Positions 1-8,119 of a DNA stretch of 64,000 nucleotides are shown piece by piece. Location: NCBI RefSeq assembly GCF_003130585.1, contig NZ_QFKX01000002.1:682001-746000 (forward strand). The letters run 5' to 3'. Source of the DNA: Brachybacterium endophyticum. Its GTDB lineage: Bacteria; Actinomycetota; Actinomycetes; Actinomycetales; Dermabacteraceae. A program made the position numbers and the translations under genes. The notes beneath the pieces were generated by a model, which was not told the DNA's origin, searched no databases, and was given only the letters and a program-made list of their open reading frames with translations. Positions within the stretch are counted from its first letter, which is position 1. Each line of letters starts with the position of its first letter.

Positions 1-335
1 GCGTCTACGCGGGCTTCCTGACCGTCGTCGAGCAGTCGCAGGAGCACCGGGGGGCCCCGCCGCTGGTGGGTGCGCGCACGACGATCTCGATCGGCACCAA
101 CCCGACCTTCCACGAGGGCAGCGAGGAGTCCCCGCGCATGGTCGAGGCCTACGTCCACGGCGACAACTCCCTCGACCTCTACGGCGACACCGTCCGCCTC
201 GAGTTCGTCGAGCGTCAGCGCCCCACCCTGCGCTTCTCCTCGGTCAATGCCCTGGTCGCGCAGATGGAGCTCGACAAGGACGTGACTCGCCGCACTCTGG
301 AGTCGGTGCAGTCCGACGTCCTCCACCGCCGCTGA
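1..335 (+). CDS. ribF: RibF C-terminal part (riboflavin kinase / FAD synthetase), 5' truncated by window
   Basis: This is the last 110 or so codons of a bifunctional riboflavin kinase/FMN adenylyltransferase, read from base 3. The visible part is the riboflavin kinase domain, which phosphorylates riboflavin to FMN. The segment SIGTNPTF followed by VEAYV and the LEFVERQRP strand is typical of the RibF kinase beta-barrel, and the C-terminal helix ([16 protein letters not shown]) closes it. The N-terminal adenylyltransferase domain lies outside the window. The stop is TGA at 333-335. ribF upstream of rpsO is common in actinobacteria. Identification is from motif recognition only. Confidence 0.9.
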   Translation, partial: VYAGFLTVVEQSQEHRGAPPLVGARTTISIGTNPTFHEGSEESPRMVEAYVHGDNSLDLYGDTVRLEFVERQRPTLRFSSVNALVAQMELDKDVTRRTLESVQSDVLHRR

Positions 336-524
336 TAGGCTCTGGTCGCCGTCATGACGGCCGCGGAGGGTTCCGCGCGCCCGCAGACATGATCGCCCGT
401 GCAGCACCCGAGCAGCGTCCCGGGGTCGCCGAGCGGATCTGCGGGCACAGCACGCGAGGACCCGACACACAGAGCCCGGGAGAACAGGCCCCGGCGCGCC
501 GCGCAACGACCGAGGGAGAAGCCA
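336..524 (+). promoter_or_regulatory. rpsO leader region with possible promoter and several stems
   Basis: This is the spacer between ribF and rpsO. A TAGGCT -10-like hexamer sits at 336-341. It is followed by a 14-base palindrome at 348-361 (arms GCCGT/ACGGC), a 6-bp hairpin CGCGGA/TCCGCG at 362-377, and a 9-bp long-range pairing GCCCGCAGA (379-387) with TCTGCGGGC (438-446). A Shine-Dalgarno-like GAGGGAG lies at 512-518 before the GTG start. Ribosomal protein S15 represses its own mRNA through leader structures in several phyla, so a regulatory role is plausible but not shown here. Confidence 0.35.
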
Positions 525-794
525 GTGGCCTTCGACTCCGCTACCAAGCAGGAGATCATCAAGGAGTACGCGACCGACGAGGGCGACACCGGTTCGCCCG
601 AGGTCCAGGTCGCGCTCCTGACCCATCGCATCACCTACCTGACCGAGCACCTCAAGGAGCACAAGCACGACCACCACACCCGTCGTGGTCTGATGCTCCT
701 GGTCGGTCAGCGTCGTCGTCTGCTGAAGTACCTGCAGAACGCCGACATCGAGCGGTACCGTTCGCTGATCCAGCGCCTCGGCATCCGCCGGTGA
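525..794 (+). CDS. rpsO: 30S ribosomal protein S15
   Basis: 89-residue S15, the usual family length. It binds 16S rRNA helices 20-22 early in assembly of the 30S platform. The protein starts [16 protein letters not shown] and contains the conserved [15 protein letters not shown] and [22 protein letters not shown] segments that contact 16S rRNA. I chose the GTG at 525 because it matches the S15 N-terminus and has GAGGGAG 6 nt upstream; earlier in-frame starts would add a non-family extension. It is followed by a hairpin (801-830) and then pnp, the classical rpsO-pnp arrangement. Confidence 0.97.
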   Translation: MAFDSATKQEIIKEYATDEGDTGSPEVQVALLTHRITYLTEHLKEHKHDHHTRRGLMLLVGQRRRLLKYLQNADIERYRSLIQRLGIRR

Positions 795-800
795 CACCCT

Positions 801-830
801 CCGCCGCTCGTCCCCAGGGACGGGCGGCGG
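801..830 (+). terminator. rpsO-pnp intergenic hairpin (attenuator or terminator-like)
   Basis: A 13-bp stem (801-813 with 818-830, one T-G wobble) with loop CCAG begins 6 nt after the rpsO stop. There is no T-run behind it. It may be a partial terminator, an RNA-stabilising hairpin or a processing site between rpsO and pnp. Confidence 0.45.
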
Positions 831-951
831 TGCTCGTCCTGGCCTGCGCACGCGTCGCAGGGCGGGGCAGCGCAGCCGCTGAGAGCGGCGCGCACGACCC
901 ATCCGCCCCCTCGCCGTCGGCACGGTCCTCGGCAGAGACCTTCGGGAGACG

Positions 952-973
952 CGGATCCGGCCCACCGGATCCG
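952..973 (+). repeat. Inverted repeat in the pnp leader
   Basis: A 9-bp perfect inverted repeat, CGGATCCGG / CCGGATCCG, with loop CCCA, about 67 nt before pnp. The arms are also part of a direct repeat (CGGATCCGGCCC occurs twice). pnp mRNAs often carry double-stranded leader elements that are cleaved during PNPase autocontrol; any such role here is inference. Confidence 0.35.
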
Positions 974-1039
974 GCCCGCGGGCCCCTGACGATGGCCGCG
1001 TCCGGCAGGGGGACACCGATCCCACCGAAGGAGATCCCC

Positions 1040-3289
1040 ATGGCCATGGAAGGCCCCGAGATCACGGCGACCACCGCCGTCATCGACAACGGAAGCTACG
1101 GCACCCGCGAGGTGCGCTTCGAGACCGGACGTCTGGCCCAGCAGGCCGCCGGAGCCGTCTCGGTGTACCTCGACGACGACACGATGATCCTGTCGGCGAC
1201 CGCCGTCTCCAACAAGCCGAAGGACAACTTCGACTTCTTCCCGCTCACCGTCGACGTCGAGGAGCGGATGTACGCCGCGGGCCGCATCCCCGGCTCGTTC
1301 TTCCGCCGCGAGGCCCGCCCGGGCACCGACGCGATCCTCGCCTGCCGCCTCACCGACCGCCCGCTGCGTCCGGCCTTCGTCAAGGGGCTGCGCAACGAGG
1401 TCCAGGTCGTCCTCACCGTCATGGCCTCCGGGCCCGACGACGCCTACGACGTGGTCGGCATCAACGGTGCCTCCGCCTCGACGCAGATCTCGGGCCTGCC
1501 GTTCAACGGCCCGATCGGCGGCGTGCGCGTGGCGCTCATGCCCAGCGCCCAGGGTGGCCAGTGGGTCGCCTTCCCGACCTTCAGCCAGCTCGACGAGGCC
1601 GTCTTCTCGATGGTCGTCGCCGGCCGCATCGTCGGTGACGACGTCGCGATCATGATGGTCGAGGCCGAGGCGACCGACAACGCCTGGGGCATGATCAAGG
1701 ACCAGGGCGCGATCGCCCCCACCGAGGAGGTCGTGGCCGAGGGCCTCGAGGCCTCCAAGGGCTTCATCCGCGCCCTGTGCGACGCCCAGCAGGAGCTCGC
1801 CGACAAGGCAGCCAAGCCCGTGCGCGAGTTCCCGCTGTTCCTGGACTACCAGGACGACGCCTACGAGATCGTCGAGAAGAGCGCCGCCGAGCGTCTCCGC
1901 GAGGTCATGAGCATCGCCGGCAAGCAGGAGCGCGAGGAGCGCACCGAGGAGCTGCTGGCCGAGGTCGTCACCGACCTCGGCGCCGAGGGCGCTGCGCTCG
2001 AGGGGCGCGACAAGGAGATCTCCGGCGCCTACCGCGCGCTCACCAAGAAGGTCGTGCGCCAGAAGATCCTCACCGAGGGCGTGCGCATCGACGGTCGCGG
2101 TCTGCGCGACATCCGTCAGCTCTCGGCCGAGGTCGAGGTGCTCCCGCGCGTGCACGGCTCCGCCCTGTTCCAGCGCGGCGAGACCCAGATCCTGGGTGTC
2201 ACCACGCTGAACATGCTCAAGATGGAGCAGCAGATCGACTCGCTCTCGCCGGTCCATCGCAAGCGCTACATCCACCACTACAACTTCCCGCCGTTCTCCA
2301 CCGGCGAGACCGGCCGCGTGGGGTCCCCGAAGCGCCGCGAGATCGGCCACGGCATGCTCGCCGAGCGCGCCCTGGTCCCGGTGCTCCCGGGCCGCGAGGA
2401 GTTCCCGTACGCGATCCGCCAGGTCTCCGAGGCGCTGGGCTCCAACGGCTCCACCTCGATGGGCTCCGTGTGCGCCTCGACCCTGTCGATGCTGAACGCG
2501 GGCGTGCCGCTGAAGGCGCCCGTCGCCGGCATCGCCATGGGCCTCGTCTCCGACACCGTCGAGGGCGAGACCAAGTACGCGGCGCTGACCGACATCCTGG
2601 GTGCCGAGGACGCCTTCGGCGACATGGACTTCAAGGTCGCCGGGACCAACGAGTTCGTCACCGCGATCCAGCTGGACACGAAGCTCGACGGCATCCCCGC
2701 CTCCGTGCTGATCTCCGCGCTGTCCCAGGCCCGTGAGGCCCGCCTGCACATCCTGGGCGTGCTCAACGAGGCCATCGACGTCCCCGACGAGATGAGCCCG
2801 AACGCGCCCCGCGTGCTCGCGGTGACCATCCCCGTGGACAAGATCGGTGCGGTCATCGGCCCCAAGGGCCAGATGATCAACCAGATCCAGGACGACACCG
2901 GCGCCGACATCACCATCGAGGACGACGGCACCGTCTACATCGGCGCGACCGACGGCCCCTCGGCCGAGGCCGCTCGCACGACGATCAACGCGATCGCCAA
3001 CCCGATGGTCCCCGAGGTCGGCGAGCGCTACCTCGGCACCGTGGTGCGCGTGGTCGACTTCGGCGCCTTCGTCTCGCTGACCCCGGGCAAGGACGGCCTC
3101 CTGCACGTCACCCAGCTGCGCAAGCTGAACGACGGCAAGCGCGTGGACAACGTCGAGGACGTCGCCAAGGTCGGTCAGAAGATCGAGGTCGAGATCCGCG
3201 AGATCGACGCGCGCGGCAAGATCAGCCTCGCGATCGCCGAGGACGAGGCCGAGGAGACGCCCGCCGAGGGCGCTGCCGAGTCCGAGTGA
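1040..3289 (+). CDS. pnp: Polyribonucleotide nucleotidyltransferase (PNPase)
   Basis: 749-residue PNPase, a phosphorolytic 3'-5' exoribonuclease that also adds 3' tails. It has two RNase PH-like cores separated by a helical domain, then a KH domain ([16 protein letters not shown]) and an S1 domain near the C-terminus ([17 protein letters not shown]). The signature FFRREARPG in the first core and the second-core segments around [12 protein letters not shown] are visible. The ATG at 1040 is chosen for its GAAGGAG 7 nt upstream; a second ATG lies two codons on. The gene follows rpsO with 245 nt of hairpin-containing spacer. The C-terminus is acidic, as usual. Confidence 0.97.
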   Translation: MAMEGPEITATTAVIDNGSYGTREVRFETGRLAQQAAGAVSVYLDDDTMILSATAVSNKPKDNFDFFPLTVDVEERMYAAGRIPGSFFRREARPGTDAILACRLTDRPLRPAFVKGLRNEVQVVLTVMASGPDDAYDVVGINGASASTQISGLPFNGPIGGVRVALMPSAQGGQWVAFPTFSQLDEAVFSMVVAGRIVGDDVAIMMVEAEATDNAWGMIKDQGAIAPTEEVVAEGLEASKGFIRALCDAQQELADKAAKPVREFPLFLDYQDDAYEIVEKSAAERLREVMSIAGKQEREERTEELLAEVVTDLGAEGAALEGRDKEISGAYRALTKKVVRQKILTEGVRIDGRGLRDIRQLSAEVEVLPRVHGSALFQRGETQILGVTTLNMLKMEQQIDSLSPVHRKRYIHHYNFPPFSTGETGRVGSPKRREIGHGMLAERALVPVLPGREEFPYAIRQVSEALGSNGSTSMGSVCASTLSMLNAGVPLKAPVAGIAMGLVSDTVEGETKYAALTDILGAEDAFGDMDFKVAGTNEFVTAIQLDTKLDGIPASVLISALSQAREARLHILGVLNEAIDVPDEMSPNAPRVLAVTIPVDKIGAVIGPKGQMINQIQDDTGADITIEDDGTVYIGATDGPSAEAARTTINAIANPMVPEVGERYLGTVVRVVDFGAFVSLTPGKDGLLHVTQLRKLNDGKRVDNVEDVAKVGQKIEVEIREIDARGKISLAIAEDEAEETPAEGAAESE

Positions 3290-3334
3290 CCCCTCGGTCG
3301 GTCCGGCGGCGCGAGCTGCGGACCGGCCCACCCG

Positions 3335-3370
3335 CCGCGGGCGGCATCCCTGATGGGGTGCCGCCCGCGG
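3335..3370 (+). terminator. Strong hairpin downstream of pnp
   Basis: A 16-bp stem (3335-3350 with 3355-3370, one wobble pair) and a TGAT tetraloop lie 45 nt after the pnp stop. There is no T-run (TGTCTCACC follows). It is probably the 3' end of the rpsO-pnp transcript and separates pnp from the M16 peptidase gene. Confidence 0.6.
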
Positions 3371-3409
3371 TGTCTCACCACCCCTGATCCTGCGTGCGAG
3401 ACTGGACAG

Positions 3410-4759
3410 ATGCCCCTCGACCTCACCTTCGACGACGCCGCCCGTGACCAGCTGCTCTCGGACGGCACAGCGGGACCCCTGGTGCGCCGCTCGATCCTGC
3501 CCGGCGGGGTGCGGCTGCTCACCGAGACCGACCGTTCCGTGCGCAGCGCGACCGTCGGCCTCTGGCTGCCGGTGGGATCGCGCGACGAGACCCCGGCGCA
3601 CGCCGGCTCCACCCACGCCCTCGAACACCTCCTGTTCAAGGGCACGGACCGCCGCAGCGCCCTGGACATCGCCACCGCCTTCGACGAGGTGGGAGGCGAG
3701 TCCAACGCGGTGACCGCGAAGGAGCACACGCTCTATCACGGGCGGGTCCGCAGCGCGGACCTGCCGCTGGCCCTCGACGTCCTCACCGACATGGTCACCT
3801 CCTCGACCCTCGCCCCCTCGGCGCTCGAGACCGAGCGCGAGGTGATCCTCGAGGAGCTCGCGATGGCGCAGGACGACCCCACCGACTCCGGGTACGAGGA
3901 GTTCCTCGCCCAGGTCCTCGGGCCCGACACCCCCATGGGTCGGCCCGTGGGCGGGACCGTGGAGAGCGTCAGTGCGCTCACCGACGCCGACGTGCGCGCC
4001 CACTTCTCCGAGCACTACCGCTCCGGCAATCTCGTGGTCACCGCCGTCGGCGACCTCGACCACGACGCCGTGGCCGCCCAGCTCACGGACCGTCTCGCCG
4101 CCGGTGGCTGGTCCCTCGACGAGAGCGCCCTGCCCTTCGCCCGTCGTCCTGCCCTCGAGCGCACCGTGCCGACCGAGGGGACCACACGGGGATCCGCCTC
4201 CGCGGTCCCCACCCATCGTCTGGTCCGCCCCCTCGAGCAGACCCACATCTACCTCGGCGGGCCCTCGATCGGTGCCACCAGCGAGGACCGGCACGCGATG
4301 AACGTGCTGATGGCGATCCTCGGCGGCGGCATGTCCTCACGGCTGTTCCAGCACATCCGCGAGGAGCGCGGCCTGGTCTACACCGTCTACTCCTTCAGCG
4401 CCGCCTACCGCGACGCGGGCCTGTTCGGGCTGTACGCGGCCTGCCGGCCCTCCCGCGCCGAGCAGGTCGTGGAGATGATGGGCGCCGAGCTCGAGGCGAT
4501 GCGCGACGGCGGTGTCACCGACGACGAGATGCGCCGGGCGCTCGGTCAGATCACCGGCGCCCTCGCCCTCGGTCTCGAGGACACCGCCTCCCGGATGGGG
4601 CGACTGGGCAGTCTCGAGCTCGTCCAGGGCCGCTACTCCACGGTCGACGAGGCCGTCGCCCGCATGGCCTCGGTCAGCGCCGAGGATGTCCGCGACCTCG
4701 CGGATCGTCTCGCCGGTTCCTTCACGACCCGCGTCGACGTCGGCCCCGAACCGGGCTGA
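3410..4759 (+). CDS. M16 family zinc metallopeptidase (PepR / processing peptidase-like)
   Basis: 449-residue inverzincin peptidase. The inverted zinc motif HALEH is at residues 69-73 (HxxEH, with Glu72 the general base), followed downstream by EREVILEELAMAQD, which carries the distal zinc-ligand glutamate. The C-terminal half contains the second M16 fold with GGGMSSRLFQHIREERGLVY, a hallmark of the family. It corresponds to the gene next to pnp in mycobacteria. The ATG at 3410 lacks a clear ribosome site; a weak -10-like GAGACT ends 6 nt before it, so it may be leaderless. The substrate is unknown. dapB follows after 72 nt. Confidence 0.9.
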   Translation: MPLDLTFDDAARDQLLSDGTAGPLVRRSILPGGVRLLTETDRSVRSATVGLWLPVGSRDETPAHAGSTHALEHLLFKGTDRRSALDIATAFDEVGGESNAVTAKEHTLYHGRVRSADLPLALDVLTDMVTSSTLAPSALETEREVILEELAMAQDDPTDSGYEEFLAQVLGPDTPMGRPVGGTVESVSALTDADVRAHFSEHYRSGNLVVTAVGDLDHDAVAAQLTDRLAAGGWSLDESALPFARRPALERTVPTEGTTRGSASAVPTHRLVRPLEQTHIYLGGPSIGATSEDRHAMNVLMAILGGGMSSRLFQHIREERGLVYTVYSFSAAYRDAGLFGLYAACRPSRAEQVVEMMGAELEAMRDGGVTDDEMRRALGQITGALALGLEDTASRMGRLGSLELVQGRYSTVDEAVARMASVSAEDVRDLADRLAGSFTTRVDVGPEPG

Positions 4760-4831
4760 GAGCCGCCCCGTCCCGACCCCGCAGCCCCCACCACCGCGCC
4801 GGACCGCCGGCCCCATCGGAAGGAAACCTCC

Positions 4832-5587
4832 ATGTCGCAGAGCATCCGCGTCGCCGTCCTCGGCGCCCAGGGGCGCATGGGAAGCGCCGCCTGCACGGCG
4901 ATCGAGCAGGCCGAGGACCTCGAGCTCGTCGCCCGGATCGGGAGCTCGGACCACCTCGAGGGTGCGGCGGAGGCCGGCGCCCAGGTCGTCGTCGATCTCA
5001 CCGTGCCGTCCGTGACCAAGCGCAACGTGCTGTGGGCGATCGAGAACGGCATCCACGCCGTGGTCGGTGCGACCGGCTGGGACGAGGACTCCCTGGCCGA
5101 GGTGCGCGAGGCGCTCGGGGGCTCGCCCGCCACGGGCGTGCTGATCGCCCCGAACTTCGCCATCGGCGCCGTGCTGACGATGCGCTTCGCCGAGGCCGCT
5201 GCGCGCTACTACGAGAGCGCCGAGATCATCGAGATGCACCATCCCGACAAGCTCGACGCCCCCTCCGGAACGGCTCGCCACACCGCGGCCGCGATCGCGC
5301 GCGGCCGCGAGGCCGGGGGACTGGGGTCCGTCCCGGATGCGACCGAGAAGGACGAACTGGGCGCCCGCGGCGCCGTCGTCGACGGCGTCCACGTCCACGC
5401 GGTCCGTCAGCGCGGACTGGTCGCCCACGAGGTCGTCCAGTTCGGTGGCGTCGGCGAGCAGTTCCAGCTGCGCCACGACTCCTTCGACCGCGTCAGCTTC
5501 ATGCCGGGCGTCCTGCTGGGCGTGCGCGAGATCGCCTCGCGTCCCGGCCTCACCGTCGGTCTCGACGGCTACATGGACCTCGGCTGA
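4832..5587 (+). CDS. dapB: 4-hydroxy-tetrahydrodipicolinate reductase
   Basis: 251-residue DapB, which uses NAD(P)H to reduce the DapA product on the way to meso-DAP and lysine. The dinucleotide-binding motif GAQGRMG is at residues 11-17. The catalytic and substrate segment HHPDKLDAPSGTA begins at His136, with Lys140 and the SGT substrate-binding loop. The ATG at 4832 has GGAAGGA 8-14 nt upstream. It is separate from dapA (11136) and dapF (30297) but belongs to the same pathway, which feeds MurE. Confidence 0.96.
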   Translation: MSQSIRVAVLGAQGRMGSAACTAIEQAEDLELVARIGSSDHLEGAAEAGAQVVVDLTVPSVTKRNVLWAIENGIHAVVGATGWDEDSLAEVREALGGSPATGVLIAPNFAIGAVLTMRFAEAAARYYESAEIIEMHHPDKLDAPSGTARHTAAAIARGREAGGLGSVPDATEKDELGARGAVVDGVHVHAVRQRGLVAHEVVQFGGVGEQFQLRHDSFDRVSFMPGVLLGVREIASRPGLTVGLDGYMDLG

Positions 5588-5589
5588 GC

Positions 5590-6087
5590 ATGCGCGCGAA
5601 GCTCGGAGTGGCCGTCCTGGTCCTGGTGACCGCGGCCTACTGCTGGGGTCTGCTGTGGATCGCCGGCGGATTCGCCCGCGCCGGGGGCGCCATCGGCTGG
5701 GGCCTCGCCGCGGCGCTGGTGGTCCTGCTCGCGCTCACCGTCTGGGTGACCTGGCGCGAGGTGCTGTTCGGGCTGCGCGCGGGACGGCTCGCGCGGATCT
5801 ACGGCGGATCCCGTTTCGACACCGAGGCCGCGGCAGGTCTGCGCACGGGGACCGAGAGCGCCGAGACCGCCGATGGCGTGACGGCGACCCCGGCCGAGGC
5901 ACGTGCGGCCCGCCGGGAGGCCGCCCACACCGAGTTCGAGGCGGCTCGCGATGCTGTCCGCGCCGGGGGAGAGGACGACTGGCGGGCCTGGTACCGCCTG
6001 GGCCTCGCCTACTCCGCGAGCCGCGACACCAAGCACGCGCGCGAGGCGGTGCGCCGGGCGATCCGGCTCGAAGCGGGGCGCGAGTAG
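5590..6087 (+). CDS. Small membrane protein with a C-terminal TPR-like segment
   Basis: 165 residues, start codon 3 nt after the dapB stop, so probably cotranscribed. Two hydrophobic helices occupy roughly residues 5-26 and 31-53. A variable Glu/Thr-rich linker follows, then a C-terminal helical stretch (WRAWYRLGLAYSASRDTKHAREAVRRAIRL) that reads like a single tetratricopeptide repeat. I do not recognise a named family and assign no function. The TPR-like end could bind a partner at the cytoplasmic face of the membrane. Confidence 0.75.
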   Translation: MRAKLGVAVLVLVTAAYCWGLLWIAGGFARAGGAIGWGLAAALVVLLALTVWVTWREVLFGLRAGRLARIYGGSRFDTEAAAGLRTGTESAETADGVTATPAEARAARREAAHTEFEAARDAVRAGGEDDWRAWYRLGLAYSASRDTKHAREAVRRAIRLEAGRE

Positions 6088-6090
6088 ACC

Positions 6091-6405
6091 TCAGCCCCAC
6101 CCCAGCGCCCGGCACACCGCCGCGACCACGGCGGCGGCGATCACCACCGCGAGGAACGGGGCGCGCAGGGCGAGCAGGAGCGCCGCGACGGCGAGGGCGG
6201 GCAGTCGCGCGTCGGCCGTGAGGTGCTGGCCGTCGGCCACGGCCTGGGTCGCCACCAGCGCGCCCAGCAGGGCGACCGGCAGCAGGGCGGTGACGCGGGC
6301 GATGCGCGGCTTCTCGAGCACGGCCGGGGGCACCTGGTAGCCGAGCCACTTCTGGACGAAGGCGACGACGGTCGCCCCGATCACGCCGATCCACAGCCAG
6401 CTCAT
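6091..6405 (-). CDS. azlD: AzlD family branched-chain amino acid transport subunit
   Basis: 104-residue very hydrophobic protein with about four membrane segments. Sequence features such as MSWLWIGVIG at the start and the RIARVTALLPVALLGALVATQAV segment match AzlD. Its start overlaps the end of azlC by 4 nt (ATGA), so translation is coupled. AzlC/AzlD (BrnF/BrnE in corynebacteria) export branched-chain amino acids and methionine as a two-subunit permease. The exact substrate here is inferred from the family. It is convergent with the membrane protein at 5590-6087, only 3 nt away. Confidence 0.88.
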   Translation of the reverse strand: MSWLWIGVIGATVVAFVQKWLGYQVPPAVLEKPRIARVTALLPVALLGALVATQAVADGQHLTADARLPALAVAALLLALRAPFLAVVIAAAVVAAVCRALGWG

Positions 6406-7205
6406 GCGCGATCCTCCTGCTCCGCGGCGATGCGGGCGTCATCCGCCCCGTCGGCATCCGTCCCGGCGCTGGCGGTGCCGCCCGTACCCGGTTCCGTTCG
6501 CGGGCGCCGCGGCAGCAGCCCCACGAGGACCGCGACCAGCGCGGCGGCGAGGACGGGCAGTCCTGCGGGGAGCACCGGGGTGGTGATCAGGGCGATGAAG
6601 GCCGCGGCGACGGCCACCGCGACGATGTCGCGCGAGACCAGTCGCGGCCACAGCAGGCCCAGGAACGCAGCGGCCGCGGCTGCATCGAGGCCCCACGCGC
6701 TCGGGTCGCCCACGCTCTGACCGATCAGTGCACCGACCAGGGAGAACAGATTCCAGAAGACGTAGACCGCGAGCCCGGCGGCCCAGAAGCCCGCACGCTT
6801 GGCGACCGGGTCCTCCGTGGTCGCGGCCACCGCAGCGGACTCGTCGATCGTGAGCAGCGAGCGGGCCGCCCCCTTGGCCCCGCCGCGGGGCAGGACCGGA
6901 GCCAGCACCAGCCCGTACAGGGTGTTGCGGATGCCCAGCAGGATCGCCGCGAGCGCCGCTCCCAGGGCGCTGCCGCCCCCGCCGATGACGCCGACGAACG
7001 CGAACTGGCTGCCGCCGGTGAACATGATCGCCGTGAGCACCATGGTCTGACAGACATCGAGTCCCGACGCCGTGGCGAGCGCGCCGAAGGAGATGCCGTA
7101 CAGGCCCGTCGCGATCCCGACGGAGAGCCCCTTGCGGCGGGCCGCGGACACCGCGAGCGGAGTCCCGGCACCCGGTCGTGAGTCGGTGGTCTCGTGCTTC
7201 CTCAT
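6402..7205 (-). CDS. azlC: AzlC family branched-chain amino acid exporter, large subunit
   Basis: 267-residue polytopic membrane protein. The conserved core GLYGISFGALATASGLD then MFTGGSQFAFVGV and LGIRNTLYGL is diagnostic of AzlC. The C-terminal 40 or so residues are acidic and probably cytoplasmic. I use the ATG at 7205: a TACGGT -10 element (7220-7215 on this strand) ends 9 nt before it, and homologs begin near the first basic residues. A GTG two codons upstream (7211) is an alternative. It partners with azlD by a 4-nt overlap and is divergent from the HAD phosphatase gene. Confidence 0.88.
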   Translation of the reverse strand: MRKHETTDSRPGAGTPLAVSAARRKGLSVGIATGLYGISFGALATASGLDVCQTMVLTAIMFTGGSQFAFVGVIGGGGSALGAALAAILLGIRNTLYGLVLAPVLPRGGAKGAARSLLTIDESAAVAATTEDPVAKRAGFWAAGLAVYVFWNLFSLVGALIGQSVGDPSAWGLDAAAAAAFLGLLWPRLVSRDIVAVAVAAAFIALITTPVLPAGLPVLAAALVAVLVGLLPRRPRTEPGTGGTASAGTDADGADDARIAAEQEDRA

Positions 7206-7273
7206 CGCCACCCCACCGTATCCGGGGAGTTGCCCGCATGCGCAGGTAGAACAGGGTGTGAGACGGTTGGAGC

Positions 7274-7990
7274 ATGAACACTGACGCCGACCGGGGGACC
7301 CCCGCCACGGACCCGTTCCCGCTCGATGTCGACGCCCTGCTGCTGGACATGGACGGGACCCTCGTCGACTCCGGTCCGTCGGTGGTGCGGGCGTGGACGA
7401 AGCTGCTCGAGGAGCACGGTTCGGCGCGCGCCTTCGACCACACGCTCCACGGGATGCCGGCCCGCGTCGTGCTCGCGGAGGTCTTTCCGGACATGCCTGA
7501 GGACGAGGTCGAGGCGGCCCATGCCCGCGTCGAGGACCTCGAGGTCGAGGACGCGTCGCAGATCTCCGTGCTGCCCGGCACCGAGAGGATCGTCCAGGAG
7601 CTCGATGCGGCAGCGGCCGAGCTCGGGCGCCCCACCTGGACCATCGTCACCTCCTGCACGCGGCGGCTCTTCGAGGCACGGTGGTCGGTTACCGGTCTCG
7701 ATGCCCCCGAGAGCGTCGTCACGGCCGACCAGGTCGCCCACGGCAAGCCCGACCCCGAGGCCTATGCCCTGGGGGCGGAGCGCCTGGGCGTGGAGCCCGC
7801 CCGTGCGCTCGTGATCGAGGACTCCCTGGGCGGTCTCGCCTCGGCGCAGGCCGCCGGCTGCCTCGCGATCGCGCTCACCACGACGACGCCCGCCCACGAC
7901 CTCGGCCCGCACGCCGACGCGCTGCTCACCTCTCTCGACGACATCGCCGTGCAGGTCCACGAGGGGCACCTCAGGATCGTCCGCCGCTGA
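7274..7990 (+). CDS. HAD superfamily sugar/glycerol-phosphate phosphatase
   Basis: 238-residue HAD hydrolase. Motif I is DMDGT at residues 25-29 (Asp25 nucleophile, Asp27 acid/base). Motif II is the TS in TIVTSC, motif III the Lys of HGKPDPE, and motif IV VIEDS. The helical cap after motif I places it in subfamily IA with beta-phosphoglucomutase-like and glycerol-3-phosphatase-like enzymes; GKPDPEAYALGAERLG resembles those. The substrate cannot be told from sequence. TTGGAG 3 nt before the ATG and a weak TAGAAC -10 at 7247-7252 suggest an ordinary leadered mRNA. Confidence 0.85.
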   Translation: MNTDADRGTPATDPFPLDVDALLLDMDGTLVDSGPSVVRAWTKLLEEHGSARAFDHTLHGMPARVVLAEVFPDMPEDEVEAAHARVEDLEVEDASQISVLPGTERIVQELDAAAAELGRPTWTIVTSCTRRLFEARWSVTGLDAPESVVTADQVAHGKPDPEAYALGAERLGVEPARALVIEDSLGGLASAQAAGCLAIALTTTTPAHDLGPHADALLTSLDDIAVQVHEGHLRIVRR

Positions 7991-8106
7991 TCCGCACCGC
8001 CGTTCCGCCCGGCGGGTGGCGGGACCGGATGCGTCGTACCTCCATGACGTTCCTCATCCTGCTCTGACACGCCCCCGGGCGTGGTCTTCCGGGCCGGTCG
8101 CTCCAG

Positions 8107-8112
8107 TACGAT
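8107..8112 (+). promoter_or_regulatory. -10 element of leaderless murT
   Basis: TACGAT ends 7 nt before the ATG at 8120, so transcription should begin at or next to the start codon. No Shine-Dalgarno sequence precedes that ATG. Confidence 0.55.
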
Positions 8113-8119
8113 GCGGATC

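Noticed and set aside
707-4294. A 1195-codon open frame on the minus strand opposite pnp and the M16 gene
   Set aside because: It is a high-GC shadow: it lies antisense to well-motifed genes, has biased Val/Gly/Asp/Arg composition and no domain.
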